Positions 1-10,379 of a stretch of DNA of 64,000 nt are shown one piece after another. The position numbers and the translations under genes were made by a program. Numbering within the stretch: position 1 is the stretch's first letter; each line of letters starts with the position of its first letter. Source of the stretch: Usnea hakonensis (lineage: Eukaryota > Ascomycota > Lecanoromycetes > Lecanorales > Parmeliaceae); contig BLJB01000069.1 in assembly GCA_013423325.1 (NCBI GenBank), positions 186,001 through 250,000 of the forward strand, in the 5' to 3' direction. Below the pieces are notes generated by a model, which made no database searches, was not told the origin of the DNA, and saw nothing but the letters and a program-made list of their open reading frames with translations.

Positions 1-460
1 CAAAATATAGAGACCTTAAAGAAGGGTACATGGGAGGAGCGGACGGAGGTCTTGACAAGAGGTGGCTACAGGAGATATCGCGAGAAGACTGCGACCACTT
101 TAGGGGAGTTGGCCGACGTTATAATAAAAAAGTGCAGTACAACATATGCTATACATGAGCATGGGCTGAATGAAGGCTACTCCTAATGCCATTTACGAGT
201 ACAGATAGCGATCTCATCAATCTACTTAAGAAAGCAAAGTCGTCCCCGGCCAAAGTCCGGAAACTACTTGAAGAAATTGAAGGCGTTGGCAAAGTTGGCA
301 CGGATATATTAATTCTTCGATGCTGCCCAAGGCATCTGGCCGTCCCTGGCACCATTCGTCGACCCTAGAAGTATGGAGACGGCCGATCGCTGTGGCCTTG
401 GCAAGGATGTGAACGCCTTGTGGGACGCGGTGGGAAAAGATGCAGTCAAGATGTGCAAAT
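1..460 (+). pseudogene. HhH/DNA-glycosylase-like gene remnant, broken at the window edge
   Basis: The reading is already open at base 1 and continues through a segment with WEERTEVLTRGGYRRY, ending at TAA 184-186. It resumes in another frame with LLEEIEGVGKVGTDI (about 186-310), then returns to the first frame with FFDAAQGIWPSLAPF and DPRSMETADRCGLG up to about 450. The GVGKVGTD stretch resembles a helix-hairpin-helix DNA-binding turn, as in endonuclease III/HhH-GPD-like fungal proteins. Placing this family rests on remembered sequence character, not a search. Two frame changes and no splice sites that repair them suggest a decayed gene. The 5' part lies outside the window, so an intact gene with unusual introns is not fully excluded. 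Confidence 0.45.
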
Positions 461-1082
461 TAAATCAGCACTTACCATGGTACGGTTGGAGAAGCAAGAG
501 AAGAAGTTTCAGTGAAGTCAGCCAATGCATATGTCAATAATCTTCAAGGCTGACAAACCCTTGAATGCCCATTCAGCAGAGAAGGAAGAAATCAACTACA
601 GCATTCCACCAGCGCCATTAAGAATTGGAGTCAATGCCAGTCCAAGTCAAGTTGGTGCGAGGAGGACTACCACTTCTCGAAACAGCCTAGCGCACAAAAT
701 AAGAAGACGACCAGTGTAACTTTGTGGTTGAAGCATATATATTTTGCGATATCCACCCTCCTCGCTCATCCTCCTTGTTGCCTTCCACGAAATCCGGTAC
801 AGCTGAAGGCCAATTTGAACACTGGATTTTGAGACTTCTTCTTGCGAAACAGAGCTTTTGCTGGGTTTCAAGGTCATGACGTCACGTCTCGTCAACCAAT
901 CAATTCAGAGACATTATATGCTGACGACATTATCAATAACGCGAATACCTTTACCTCATTATTTGCCTAAACATGTCCCGTCTAATTCTTACATTCGTTC
1001 CTTCGCACTCTCTCACAGCCCCAGATTCGAACACAATCACAACCACTCTCAGTCAAAAACAAGCAAAGCATTCCCTGAAGCC
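461..1082. other. Intergenic region upstream of the BLI-4-like gene
   Basis: No convincing coding sequence is seen. The stretch is of mixed composition and becomes pyrimidine-rich just before the 1083 start codon, as is common in fungal 5' leaders. Short open frames here have no recognisable domains. Confidence 0.5.
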
Positions 1083-2297
1083 ATGGAAGCAATCAAACAG
1101 ACTGTCGCCCAAAACTTGGGTATTCCGGTACGTGCATTTTCCTGCCCCTTGATGGACCAAGCCTATGCAAACATACTACCATCATGTTTCCTTCGGTCGT
1201 CATTTTCTTAATATCAGAGCTTTGGACTGATAGCGCTGACACCAAAGTTTGGATAGGGAGCTCATGAACAAGTGCCAGAAGGCCAGCGATTCGACCTTGA
1301 CGAGACGCCCAGTTTGAAGGGAAAAGTCGCCGTTATCACCGGTGGATCTGAGGGAATTGGCTACGGTGCCAGCCACACACTCCTGTCCCACGGTATCGAA
1401 AAGCTGTTCATGATCTCTGTATCCAAAGAAGTGGTTGATGGCTCGATTAACGCCATCAAGGAAGAAATGGGAGAGGAAACAGCGAAGAAGGTCACCTGGT
1501 TGCAGTGCGACATTTCAGATTGGAAGAAAGTGAAGCAGACAGCGGATAAGATTGCAGGCAGCACCGACAGGATTGACATTCTAATCAACAACGCAGCGAG
1601 GGGAATCATGACCTACCAATTGACCGATTACGGCGTCGACCGTCATGTCAGTCTCATACTCTTCGTTGTCATGAAGGCTGTACTGATTTCTCTATAGATG
1701 GCGATGAACCACATGGCCCATGTCATCCTGACCTCCCACCTACTTCCCATCCTGAAGAAGACAGCTTCCAACGGCAACACCGTCCGCATCGTCAACCAGG
1801 CTTCAAACGCCCACCAGGTCACACCCTCGGATACCAAATTCGAATCCTTAGACGAACTCAACAGAGACCTTGGTCCAAACGGCTCATACGGTCGCTCCAA
1901 GCTCGCCGCAATCCTCTACTCCCGCTATCTAAACCGCCACCTCACCTCCTCGCACCCCAATATCCTCGCCAACGCCACACACCCCGGCTTCGTGGAGACC
2001 AAAATGTCCACGGTGGACGCTCACGAGCCATACCCCTTAGGCGGCTATTTGATGTCCGTCGGCATGGCCCCGCTCAAGAAGAACATCATGCAAGGATGCG
2101 TTAGCACCGTCTTCGCCGCCACAACTACAACGAAGAGTGGAGAATATATTTGTCCCCCAGCGGTGCCGGAAACGGGGAGCGCAATGGCGCAGGATGAGCA
2201 GCTGGGCGAGAATTTGATGAAATTGACGCGGGAGATTGTGAAGGAGAAGACATATGAGGATTCGGCTGCGAAAGGGTGTCCATTTGCGGATTACTAG
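1083..2297 (+). CDS. bli-4: BLI-4-like short-chain dehydrogenase/reductase
   Basis: Three exons: 1083..1127, 1257..1646 and 1698..2297, with GT-AG introns of 129 and 51 bp, both phase 0; 344 aa. The protein has the classical SDR nucleotide-binding motif TGGSEGIG near residue 39, the NNAARG motif (normally NNAG), and the catalytic YGRSK (YxxxK). It is an NAD(P)(H)-dependent oxidoreductase of unknown substrate. Length, N-terminus (AQNLGIP then ETPSLKGKVAV), TYQLTDYGVDRH and the C-terminal KGCPF tail match Neurospora BLI-4, a blue-light-inducible protein annotated as a putative mitochondrial oxidoreductase. No obvious cleavable targeting peptide is seen. Light regulation is known only for the Neurospora gene and is not shown here. 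The coding strand turns from C-rich to G-rich near 2150. Confidence 0.9.
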
Positions 2298-2771
2298 GCT
2301 ACCTACCTTGTCATTGCCAAATAAGCGACGCAATTGTCCTCCTGAAAAAGTATATATGACATCCGATAGCATCAATTACACCAAGAGCATAAGAGAACGA
2401 TCAACGGAAGCTTGTTACATGCTGCTATCGAAAATGCAATAGTATTACCAAAAAAAGCTGTATATCGAATTTCATATCAAGTAAATAAAAAGGAACTAGT
2501 ACCTCAACCTTAACCTTTTTCACCCCACCTACCCGGCATCCAGCTCCCCGCAACCCTAGCAAAAACCCTCTACGCGTCCGCCCTCGCGTCTCCAATCCTC
2601 AACAATCCATCCCCCATCCCATCCTCCACAAACCAAAAAACCTCTCACAACCAACCCGCACATCCTCCCCACCCTCCACCCCCCCTCTCTTCTCAAAAAT
2701 CCACCCCAATAACCCCCTTTCCCCCCTGGCGGAGACCAAAGAAACACCCAAATCAAATCAAAAAAAAAAAA
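2298..2771. other. Intergenic region, strongly C-rich on the + strand
   Basis: This holds the 3' flank of the SDR gene and the SUB1 promoter/leader. From about 2519 it is almost free of G on the + strand and ends in an A-run directly before the SUB1 start codon. No gene is seen. It forms the C-rich side of a composition switch whose G-rich side is SUB1 exon 1. Confidence 0.6.
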
Positions 2772-3596
2772 ATGCCAAAACGCAAACCCCCCCCTCAAAC
2801 CACAGACTACGAGTCCGACAACGGCTTCATAGTCGCGGACGACGATGGGGAGGGCGGAGGCGGTGCGCCTGCTAGCAAGAGGACGAAAAAAGGAGCTGCG
2901 AAAGATGGCGGTCGTGGCGGGGGGAAAAAGGAAAAGGGGGGGAAGGGGGATATGGGGGTGGGGAAGAAAGGGAGGGGGAAGGATGGGGGGGAGTTTTGGG
3001 AGGTGTGTTTGATGCTTTCTTTCTTTCTTTTTTTTGGGGAGCGGGGGGGGGGATTTTGGATGCTGGGGAAGGGCAGGGGGAAGGAAGGGCAGGGGGAAAC
3101 TGGGCTGGACTGGGCTGGACTGACTCGCGCTCACAGTTGACGAGCAAGCGGCGAGTAGGGATTAGTGAGTTCAAGGGCAAGTATATGGTCAATATACGTG
3201 AGTACTATGAGAAAGATGGGGAGGTGTTGCCTGGGAAGAAGGTGTGTTTACAATTTTTATTTCTTTTCATTTTCTATGCTATCTTGTTATTGGATGCAAT
3301 GGTTTGGATGAGACCTCGGACGTGAAGCCTTCTTATAGCAACGCTCGTCTATCATAAACGCTGATCTGTGAATTTGACAGGGCATATCCCTCCCCATCGA
3401 ACAATTCAACACGCTGATCAAAGTCCTCCCTGAAATCGAAATTGCATTGGCGGAGAAAAACCAGAGCGTCTCGCGGCCTGATTATAGTGGTGCGGGGGTA
3501 TCGGCTGCTGTGGAGGAGGGGGAGGAGGAGGAGGAGGATGAGGAGATGGAGAGAGGGGGGAAGAAGAATTTCGAGGAGACGAGCGACGAGGAATGA
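2772..3596 (+). CDS. SUB1: Transcriptional coactivator Sub1/PC4
   Basis: Three exons: 2772..3002, 3137..3241 and 3381..3596, all joined in phase 0; 183 aa. Exon 1 encodes a basic, Gly/Lys-rich disordered arm after an acidic patch (DYESDNGFIVADDD). Exons 2-3 carry the PC4 single-stranded-DNA-binding domain: KRRVGISEFKGKYMVNIREY, then GKKGISLPIEQFNTLIKVLP. The C-terminus is a Glu-rich tail. PC4/Sub1 binds ssDNA and the RNA polymerase II preinitiation complex and acts in initiation, termination and DNA repair in the nucleus. The Gly/Lys arm is encoded by long G-runs, so its length may be unstable. The downstream neighbour GRH1 is convergent. Confidence 0.92.
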
Positions 3597-3887
3597 TAGG
3601 GTCGGTTCTTTGACGGCTGTTGGAATGTGAGAGGGTGGAGATGGCTTGTGCCATGTTGCGTTGATGTCAACATAGATCTCGTGGCTGGCCTCTGGGATGA
3701 GGCTGTTATACAGCGGGATTGCTGCGGCATAAGGCTTCGTCGAGTTCCTTGTGAAATTTATGCGCGAGGGTCCCGATGACGATGTTAATCGTATGTAAGA
3801 TGCCAAAGTGAAGAGAAGCCCGTAGCTCCACTCAGCCGCTTTGATGATTGGCAACCACAATTTTGAGTAATGATCATAGTGCAATAT

Positions 3888-4955
3888 TCAGGAAGTCGCT
3901 TCCTCAGCTTGAGCCTCAGCTTCCGGCTCTGGACTCTTTGCTACCGGCGGCCCTCCCATCTTTGGCGGCGGAGGCGGTGCGCTCTTTGTAGCCGGAGTGA
4001 AATCTTCCTCCTTGCTTTTCTGCTCCCCTTCCTTGAAATACTCATCAAACGCCGAATTCGGCGACACAACCTTCCTCGCTTTCCTCGCCGCCCTCGGAGG
4101 TCCAGATCCACTAGCACCCATAGCTGGAGGAGGAGGTGGTGGAGAAGCCAGAGTAGCCGGCACCAGCAAATCACCCGATTGCTGACTCGCGGCAGCTTTA
4201 TATAGGGAGCTGCCGGAAGGATATGATCTCAGGCCCGCAGAAGGCGATCTATTCTCTTCGTTGCTGAAACGGGCAGTCTCGAAAAGAGTCTCGCCCGGCC
4301 CAGCGAGCGGCTCATTCAAAGGCGCCGGGAGACGATGCAGCGCGCCGAACCCCAGCACGCAACCCAGCGCCCCCTCACCACCCCAGCTCCGCGACGGCGT
4401 AATGGTAACGAGTCTCGTAACCGCAAACTCATGATTATAAACCCACAGCCGGAGCGTGCGCGACAGATAGTCCTCCACCAGCTCCCCGAGCCCCGCTTCC
4501 CCATGCACATTCCCCTCGGGCGTCCCAACAATATAATCCCCATACGGCAACAACCCGCCCACATCAGCCGGCGAATCCGGAATCACATCCAACACATGCC
4601 ACACATCCTCCGCTATAGACACCGGCGTCCACTGCAGCGTCAACCCCAACGTAGGCGAGGGCGTCGGAACCGCAATCTGGAGCTCCCGCACGCGCTGCCC
4701 CTTGGCGCTCCAGATCGTCAATGCGACCGTCGAGCCGGCGCAGTTTCGGATCTCGGTGGCGAAGGAGTGGGTGGAGGGGTCGTCGATGGGGCGGCCGTTG
4801 ATGCCGGTGATGAAGTCGTACCAGGGGGAGAGGGGGATGTCGGTGTTTTTGTTCCGGAGGACTTGGAAGCCGAAGGGGTTGAGGGTGTTGTGGGGGGTGG
4901 GGGAGGGGACGTCGGAGTCGAGGCGGGATATGAAGCGGTTGAGGGCGCCGAACAT
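3888..4955 (-). CDS. GRH1: GRASP-type Golgi stacking/unconventional secretion protein Grh1
   Basis: Single exon, 355 aa. The ATG at 4955 (MFGALNRFISRLDSD) is chosen over an upstream in-frame start at 5111 because it is the usual fungal GRASP N-terminus. Two GRASP PDZ-like domains cover about residues 15-205: the first has GFQVLRNKNTDIPLSPWYDF and GINGRP; the second has LGLTLQW, PDSPADVGGLLPYGDYIVG and LRLWVYNH, ending SRSWGGEGALGCVLGFGALH. The rest is a Pro/Ala/Ser/Gly-rich tail typical of GRASPs. Grh1 acts at early Golgi/ER exit sites and in Acb1-type unconventional secretion. The usual N-terminal Gly2 myristoylation site is absent; yeast Grh1 instead uses N-acetylation. Composition switches sharply near 4730 inside the gene. 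Confidence 0.93.
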   Translation of the reverse strand: MFGALNRFISRLDSDVPSPTPHNTLNPFGFQVLRNKNTDIPLSPWYDFITGINGRPIDDPSTHSFATEIRNCAGSTVALTIWSAKGQRVRELQIAVPTPSPTLGLTLQWTPVSIAEDVWHVLDVIPDSPADVGGLLPYGDYIVGTPEGNVHGEAGLGELVEDYLSRTLRLWVYNHEFAVTRLVTITPSRSWGGEGALGCVLGFGALHRLPAPLNEPLAGPGETLFETARFSNEENRSPSAGLRSYPSGSSLYKAAASQQSGDLLVPATLASPPPPPPAMGASGSGPPRAARKARKVVSPNSAFDEYFKEGEQKSKEEDFTPATKSAPPPPPKMGGPPVAKSPEPEAEAQAEEATS

Positions 4956-5664
4956 GGTGGGTTGGGGGAAGGATGTGGTTGTGGGGGAGGGGGAAGGAGT
5001 GAGGACTGTTCTGGCTTGTTTGGAGTTTGCGATAGGGCTGAAATTACGCGATACTCTGCACCAAAAGTCCTGCAACATGCCAAGACTCTTCGGATAATGC
5101 TCTACGCCCAAAACTGGGGCCGTCTTCCGACGACAGGATTAGGGCTTTGTGGAAGGACTTTTGGTGCAGACATCCGTTCTATCTATCTATCTACCAGGTA
5201 TATTCTTAAGGTGAGAAAAAGAGCTTCCTTGAACGATGCTAATTCGTTAAATGCACGAGGTCTGCTTACATAAGGGAGCTTTTTCTCCTTCCCAACGGCC
5301 GAAGGCCGCTCCAGCTTTCTTGTTTATTTCTATGACGACCCCGCATTCTCATGATATGAAATGCTAGAATCTCATGACTGTCATACTGAATGATCTGAAA
5401 TACGCTTTATAAGTCAAGTTGGTCTACCAGATCATGTGGAAACCGTTGTTTCCTCCTCTTTCTCTTAGAAGGAAGCGAAGATGTAATTGTAGTAGGATTA
5501 CTAGCCTTCTTCAAGAGGAATCGGCCATAAGTACATACTACGAGTACGCGTATACCTCGATACGAGGTACTTGTAAGGAGACCTCGGGTGCCAAGCCCAG
5601 TGAAAGTCGTACCATCAATTATTCCCACTTTTACAATCCTAAAAGCATTGCTTCTTCAAGCTTG
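4956..5664. other. Intergenic region with a repeat relic
   Basis: This is the shared upstream region of the divergent GRH1 and zinc-finger genes. It contains a short (TCTA)n run near 5173-5193 and a dispersed repeat copy (listed separately). An open frame runs through 5419-5664 ahead of the zinc-finger start, but it crosses the repeat and is not taken as coding. Confidence 0.5.
5476..5560 (+). repeat. Dispersed repeat, copy 1 (relative of 15003-15087)
   Basis: About 80 bp align by eye with 15003-15087: both contain TGTAATTG, AGTAGGATT, GCCTTC, ATCGGCCAT and TACTACGAGT in the same order and spacing. This copy has A where the other has G at several sites (for example ATTACTAGCC against ATTGCTGGCC), as expected for repeat-induced point mutation or deamination decay. 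Confidence 0.55.
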
Positions 5665-6830
5665 ATGGATTCTATAACATGGACGTGTACCATCTGCTCT
5701 CTTACAATGATGGTTGCCGACGGACCGTCACATCTAGCTACTAATGATCACATTGCTCGTTTGCGGGATTTTAATGCTAGGATTTTAGCATCCTATCCAG
5801 AGGAGCTCACTTTTCTCTGTACTACTCCAAATGAACAGTCAACGTCTTTCGTATCTACACCCCTCGGATTTCAGGATCTCGAACATGTCTCCACGGAAAA
5901 AAATACGCGTCAGAGGATCGGGTCAGATCCCGAATCTGCTTCTTTAACGGTTCCGACAGAAATTAAACCCGCACATATATCCCCCAGTCGACTACGCTCA
6001 ACCAGCGCTGCCTTGTGGATATGCAAAATCTGCGACCGGATGATGCATGAGAGTTCAAAATCCGACCATCTTGCTGGGAAAGCGCATGCACAAAAGCTAA
6101 AGGTTGAGTCATCGATTCTTCCAGACCCTCCGCATGATAGCTCTACAAAACCAGTAATCCCGAGTCAGAAAAAGAGTCAGAAAAACCTGACCTGTCCATC
6201 TTGCAAGGCCGTGTTTACAATCCATGAAAAGACACATCACCGCTGCCCTAGCTCTGAATCAAAGCCTTCGGCCATCGACGGCCCCTTGGATAGGTTCTTC
6301 CACTTCTATCCCTCCTTTCATTACGACCCATCCGCGCCACCGGCGACCTCTTTTGGATTGCTTCGCACTCATCTCCAGCAGCGGTATAAGTGGGCACGTA
6401 AAAGCCCTGACAATGATGATCTGTGGCGCAGTTACCAAGCTGCTCTAACCAAGGAGTTTAACCTTTTGTTTGGTGTCGAAGATGACCTAGAGGCGTGGCA
6501 ATCCCTTTGCCGGGCCGTGCGTATATCCCCTCTCCCCACAACCATTGGGCTATGTCGATCAGTAGGCCGCCCCATAGATTCTTTCTCACAAGCTACGTGC
6601 GCTAATGCCTGGCTCAGGCCGTTCGAGGTCGCCATGTCAACATCATTGATCTCATTGAATGGGGACGCCGCCGTCATAACCATGTCCAGACCTTCCCCAC
6701 AATTAAGGAGTTGAGTGATTATAGCTTTGAGAGCGGGAAGATCTTTAGTAAAAATATGGTGGACGAGCTGGAAGCTGGAGCGGTGCTAAAATACTTGCTC
6801 CGACCACTTGCTAGACATTGGGATGGATAA
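5665..6830 (+). CDS. Zinc-finger protein (U1/C2H2-like fingers) with conserved fungal C-terminal domain
   Basis: Two exons: 5665..6561 and 6618..6830 (56-bp GT-AG intron, phase 0, branch-like GCTAATG); 369 aa. The intron restores C-terminal similarity to a fungal family (VNIIDLIEWGRRR, then TIKELSDYS and AVLKYLLRPLARHW). There are three Cys/His clusters: WTCTICSLTMM with SHLATNDHIARL, WICKICDRMMH with DHLAGKAHAQKL (a matrin/U1-type C2H2 finger), and LTCPSCKAVFTIHEKTHHRC. A conserved acidic-aromatic segment DRFFHFYPSFHYDPSAPPAT follows. Such proteins are usually unannotated; nucleic-acid binding is plausible but inferred. ATG 5665 is chosen because the first finger starts at residue 6 and upstream sequence is repeat-derived. 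Confidence 0.75.
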
Positions 6831-7649
6831 TTTGGTGTCAAGGTCTGTCAACAAACTCGCAGTCGGGATTGTATGAAAAGGTGAGATAATCAAAGCGATA
6901 GCGGTTCAGGCCAGTGGGCGGTAAATGCTTCGATATATCAACCGCCAAGTCTCATATTTCCGATAGTTCAAAGGGAGAACGAGCGCCCTAGGCGCAGCAC
7001 AGCCCATTATAATACAATGCATATATCACTTATCAATCTTACGGGACCAATAACTGGACACTTGACATACCACTAAGCCTGATCACACAATCTTCCACAT
7101 CGTCACTCAATATCATTTCATCATATCCCCATCAATGGAAGCGTTTCACTGAACCAGCGGCCGGACGTAATAGCATCCACAGACGATAGCCCAAATAGAC
7201 TCCTATCAAGACATGGTACCAAAATTCAACCTTAGGAGAAGCTATAAGCTTAATAGCACAACAGGTTAAACTCAAATCAACAGATATTAGTAAATTTCTC
7301 GTACGACGACGCTGTCCCACTAGGTGGCTTCAAGTCCGGTATAAGCAATGACGACCGCAAATATCGAGGCTCATAGTCCCGAGAATTATAGTATAAGATT
7401 ATGGCAGGTGGTGACGTAGGGTCGAAGGGAATACCGCGTATGCTAATATAATACGTAGAGCCATTTTCGCTCCAAGCCGGACCGATGAGCGCTCGCTTTC
7501 CTGTTCTGCAGAGGCCTCACTTGAGCTGATGCTAGACTCCGAGGCTGATGTGTTCGAGACCGGGTATTCTTCACCTAGGTCATTCCCTTGAATTTGGTCG
7601 TCTCCTAGATCGGAATTGTCGGGTGGGGGTATTGGCTCGGTCTGCTGAC
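6831..7649. other. Degenerate intergenic region
   Basis: No gene is supported. A minus-strand open frame from about 7690 to 7399 continues from the SDR pseudogene but loses SDR similarity after PGGFR and becomes Ser/Glu-rich. The sequence may hold further decayed SDR or transposon remains that cannot be aligned by eye. Confidence 0.4.
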
Positions 7650-8194
7650 CTTCTCTCCTCTCTTGTGGTAAGGCGCGGAAACCGCCGGGCACGACGCATG
7701 TGAAGTGGATGTTCCATTCTGCTTTGACTTCGTGGGAGAGGGCTTCGGTAAAGCCTTCAACAGCTCATGTGGAGGCGCAGTAGATTTTGAACATAGGCAC
7801 TTTGAGCGAGTATAGGTGTTAGTAAGGTTTATATTCCCTGGAATTTGAGGGAGCCCGACTCTCTTTGGCCTCCGATAGAGGCGACCTGTAGGATCTAACC
7901 CCCTTTGAGCGTCTAATCCCTCATAGCCTCCCCAGCCGTCCTCGTAACATTGATCGAGCCGAAGAAATTGACTTCCATTTGTGTCCACTATCCCCTACAT
8001 TGCTGACCACTATATCGACGCGGCCGAGCCTATCAAGTGCGGTTACAAAAGGCTGATTGGCTATCACTAGAGTCTGTGATGTCGAGCTTGATGGCTTGGT
8101 AGTTCTGCAGGGTAGTACGCTTGAAGGAGGGGATCCCTGGTTTGCGCGCGGTGGTGACTGCAATGTCGCCGGTGTCGAGGGCTTGTTGACACGA
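7650..8194 (-). pseudogene. Short-chain dehydrogenase pseudogene, 5'-truncated
   Basis: Read on the minus strand through several frames, SDR landmarks occur in the right order: QALDTGDIAVTTARKPG (NAD-binding beta-alpha region, missing the TGxxxGxG start), YQAIKLDITDSSDSQ, FVTALDRLGRVDIVVSNVG (NAG-like motif), MEVNFFGSINVTRTAGEAMR, a segment with two in-frame stops near 7900, then YCAST (active-site YCASK changed), GFTEALSHEVKAEWNIHFTC and VVPGGFR. At least three frame changes and internal TAG stops make a functional product impossible. Some stops could be CAG-to-TAG changes, as repeat-induced point mutation makes. The 5' end is replaced by a transposase fragment. Confidence 0.75.
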
Positions 8195-8587
8195 GCGAAT
8201 GTAGATCGGAAGAAGCCTCTTCGTGTAGTAAGTCTGAGTCATTGAGTTCCCTTTCGGCTTGATCTCTGGGTCGTGAGGCTGTTGTGCCTCCTTTTCGGCT
8301 TCCCATTCGCGGAGACGTTGCTCGAATTGCCCTTGAGACTCCTTTTGTCGAGGCTTAGTAGGCTTCCGTTTCTTTGGTTTCTTGACTACGACTTGTGGGG
8401 GGTCATTCTCGTCGCTGTAGAACTGTAATTCGCCGATTTTATACCAGGATATCTCCGCTGAAATATGTAGTTTAGAGCCCTGAAAGGCCGGCATTTCTTG
8501 GAGATTTTCTGGCTCCAGAGCGGTACCCTCTTCGAAATGAGGAACTATACATGAGCCGGAGACATAAAGATAGAGCTCCGAATGCAC
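8195..8587 (-). mobile_element. Tc1/mariner-type transposase fragment
   Basis: The minus-strand frame encodes LHISAEISWYKIGELQFYSD, a Lys/Pro/Arg-rich stretch (KKPKKRKPTKPRQK), FEQRLREWEAEKEAQQ, then PKGNSMTQTYYTKRLLPIYI. This matches the middle of fungal Tc1/mariner (IS630-like) transposases, just before the DxxPxH catalytic region. No intact DDE triad, terminal repeat or target-site duplication is visible. Without a stop, the frame runs straight into SDR-type sequence at about 8194, so the fragment marks an insertion or recombination junction inside the SDR gene. Confidence 0.65.
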
Positions 8588-9050
8588 ATGTGTTTCCCTG
8601 CTCTTGCCTGTGGATGAAACACGACCAATGTCGCAAATACATAGGTTACTGATCGTACTACTGAACGGAGTAATTGAGGCAGATATTGGTGAAAGACATG
8701 TGGATCAACTTGTGCATCATCATTGTCGTTCAAAAGACAGATTAAGTTTCGTCCTACCTTGACCCGCGCGCTTGTCCTCCACACCATCAAAAGCTTAGCT
8801 GACAGATACCAAGCGTGCTATCCCAGTAGCTACAGCTTCTTTCCCACCCGCAGGATACAACTCTATCCATCAATGTGTCCATCTCCTCAACATCAGTCAC
8901 CACAAGTATCGCTTCATCCATCAGATGGAAGAGGCCTTGCTGCTCACGCAACCTATCTTTCACCGCTGAAGACCACGCAAAATGCGTTGGGAAAACTAAG
9001 ACTTGGTGGACAGAGCTCTTGACCCTCATCATTCCGCGAAGCTTCTAACT
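8588..9050. other. Unassigned region between two degenerate ORFs
   Basis: Short open frames occur on both strands but none has a recognisable domain. Given both neighbours, this is probably transposon-derived or decayed coding DNA. Confidence 0.35.
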
Positions 9051-9751
9051 TTATCCCGCTTTCAGCTGGTTCGGCTGGTTCATCCTTTGTTGTTGTCCTT
9101 TTTCAGAGTTCAACCTTTGACTTTCCAGTTTCGCCTTCTCCTGCCGTTGTTCTTCTTCACGAATAGCCATTATCGCTTTCTCTCCTACATCGCCGCCATT
9201 GTCAGTAAGGTACGACTTGGAAGCTGATTGGCGCGGATTCATCTAGACTGACCAAGAGTCACTTTGCTATATGCTATCATTGGCTCCATGAACACAGAGT
9301 CCTTCATTAAAAGAAAATTCATTCGTGCAATAGCTTCGACGCCAATCACGACGTCGAAATGATCCGGCCGCACAACGAGGAATTTATCGGTTCTTGCCCT
9401 CTGTCCACCGAGGAACATCCAATGCAGGGTAATGAAACCATAGGGTTCGACTTGCTTCCGGTTGGCATCTATGAGAACAGTGGTTTGAGTCCCAGATATT
9501 GATATCTCCCCGGCTTTTCCCAGCTCTTGGACACGCCGTAGCGAGATAAGCATATCTGCCTGGCACATAGTGTCTATTAGCGCCACGGCAGGGACGTACG
9601 CTAAACTTGCATTGTAGATCCGAATATCTTTCTGGAACTGTGCGAGATTAGTAATACAAAGTCTCATGGGGAAAATAAGAGTCGAAACATGAGCTAGTCT
9701 ATTCGAACAAAAGCGATCCGTGCAAATATTCGATAGCAGACATTGCTGCAT
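9051..9751 (-). pseudogene. Retropepsin-like hypothetical protein, probably degenerate
   Basis: The frame 9751-9239 encodes a compact beta-rich domain resembling retroviral-type aspartic proteases found in many fungal hypothetical and retroelement proteins: YVPAVALIDTMCQADMLISL (DTG/DSG position reads DTM), a second strand STT-like QTTVLIDANRK, FITLHWMFLGGQRARTDKF and PDHFDVVIGVEAIARMN (flap/ILG-like end). After a stop, 9242-9051 continues in another frame with a charged tail (REEEQRQEKAKLESQRLN) expected in the same protein; the only GT-AG between them is about 29 bp, too short for a normal intron. DTM instead of DTG would abolish catalysis. Origin from an LTR element is an inference. Confidence 0.45.
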
Positions 9752-9981
9752 TCGTGCCTACCATCGGTCTTAGATACTAGCATATCCGGTGACCCCGCTA
9801 TGATCCTCTCTCCAATAATAGCACATCACGTCTCATTCGTATAGCCGTTGCGGCTCACTAGCATTGGCACGGAATCATTGTGTCTTTCCACTTCAACCCT
9901 ATCGACTCCTCTGCCTCCCCCCTCCCCAACTCCGTCATCCCAATCACCGATCGCATGGCATGCCTTTCCTTTCCTCTTCCC

Positions 9982-10314
9982 TCACGTCGCAGCTCCAGCA
10001 ACCGTATTCGCCGCACTCCCACACATAAAAAGCAGCTTCAACATCCCCTTGAACCCCGCTTTCTTACTCCCTTTGTTTCTCTCATGGAATTTGCCATGGT
10101 TGCGCTCGTTGTATGCGTTCAGTTGATTGTATCCATCCAATGGCACTTTTTCTTGCTGCCGGGGTGTACGTTTTGGGGGTGAAGATTGCGGCTGGACTTG
10201 GGGTTGGGGGTATCTGGAGGAGGAATTGTCGTTGCGGAGTTGTTGAGCGAGGGAAGGAGGGAGAGGCATGTGGAGGGGGGGAAGGTGGTTTGGTCGTGGT
10301 GAGTGCAGATTCAA
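9982..10314 (-). CDS. Hypothetical small protein (110 aa), doubtful
   Basis: A single ATG-to-stop frame gives a Pro/Asn/Gln-rich N-terminal half and a basic segment (ERNHGKFHERNKGSKKAGFK) followed by a short hydrophobic end (LLFMCGSAANTVAGA). No family is recognised. The + strand switches from C-rich to G-rich across this ORF, and such tracts readily create open frames by chance. It is listed because it is the only sizeable ATG-started frame in this stretch. Confidence 0.22.
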   Translation of the reverse strand: MNLHSPRPNHLPPLHMPLPPSLAQQLRNDNSSSRYPQPQVQPQSSPPKRTPRQQEKVPLDGYNQLNAYNERNHGKFHERNKGSKKAGFKGMLKLLFMCGSAANTVAGAAT

Positions 10315-10379
10315 TTCTGAGGGCGGTTAGGTTTTTTTTTTTTTCGTGTAGCTATAGAGCAGGCGGTTGAGGCGGTATT

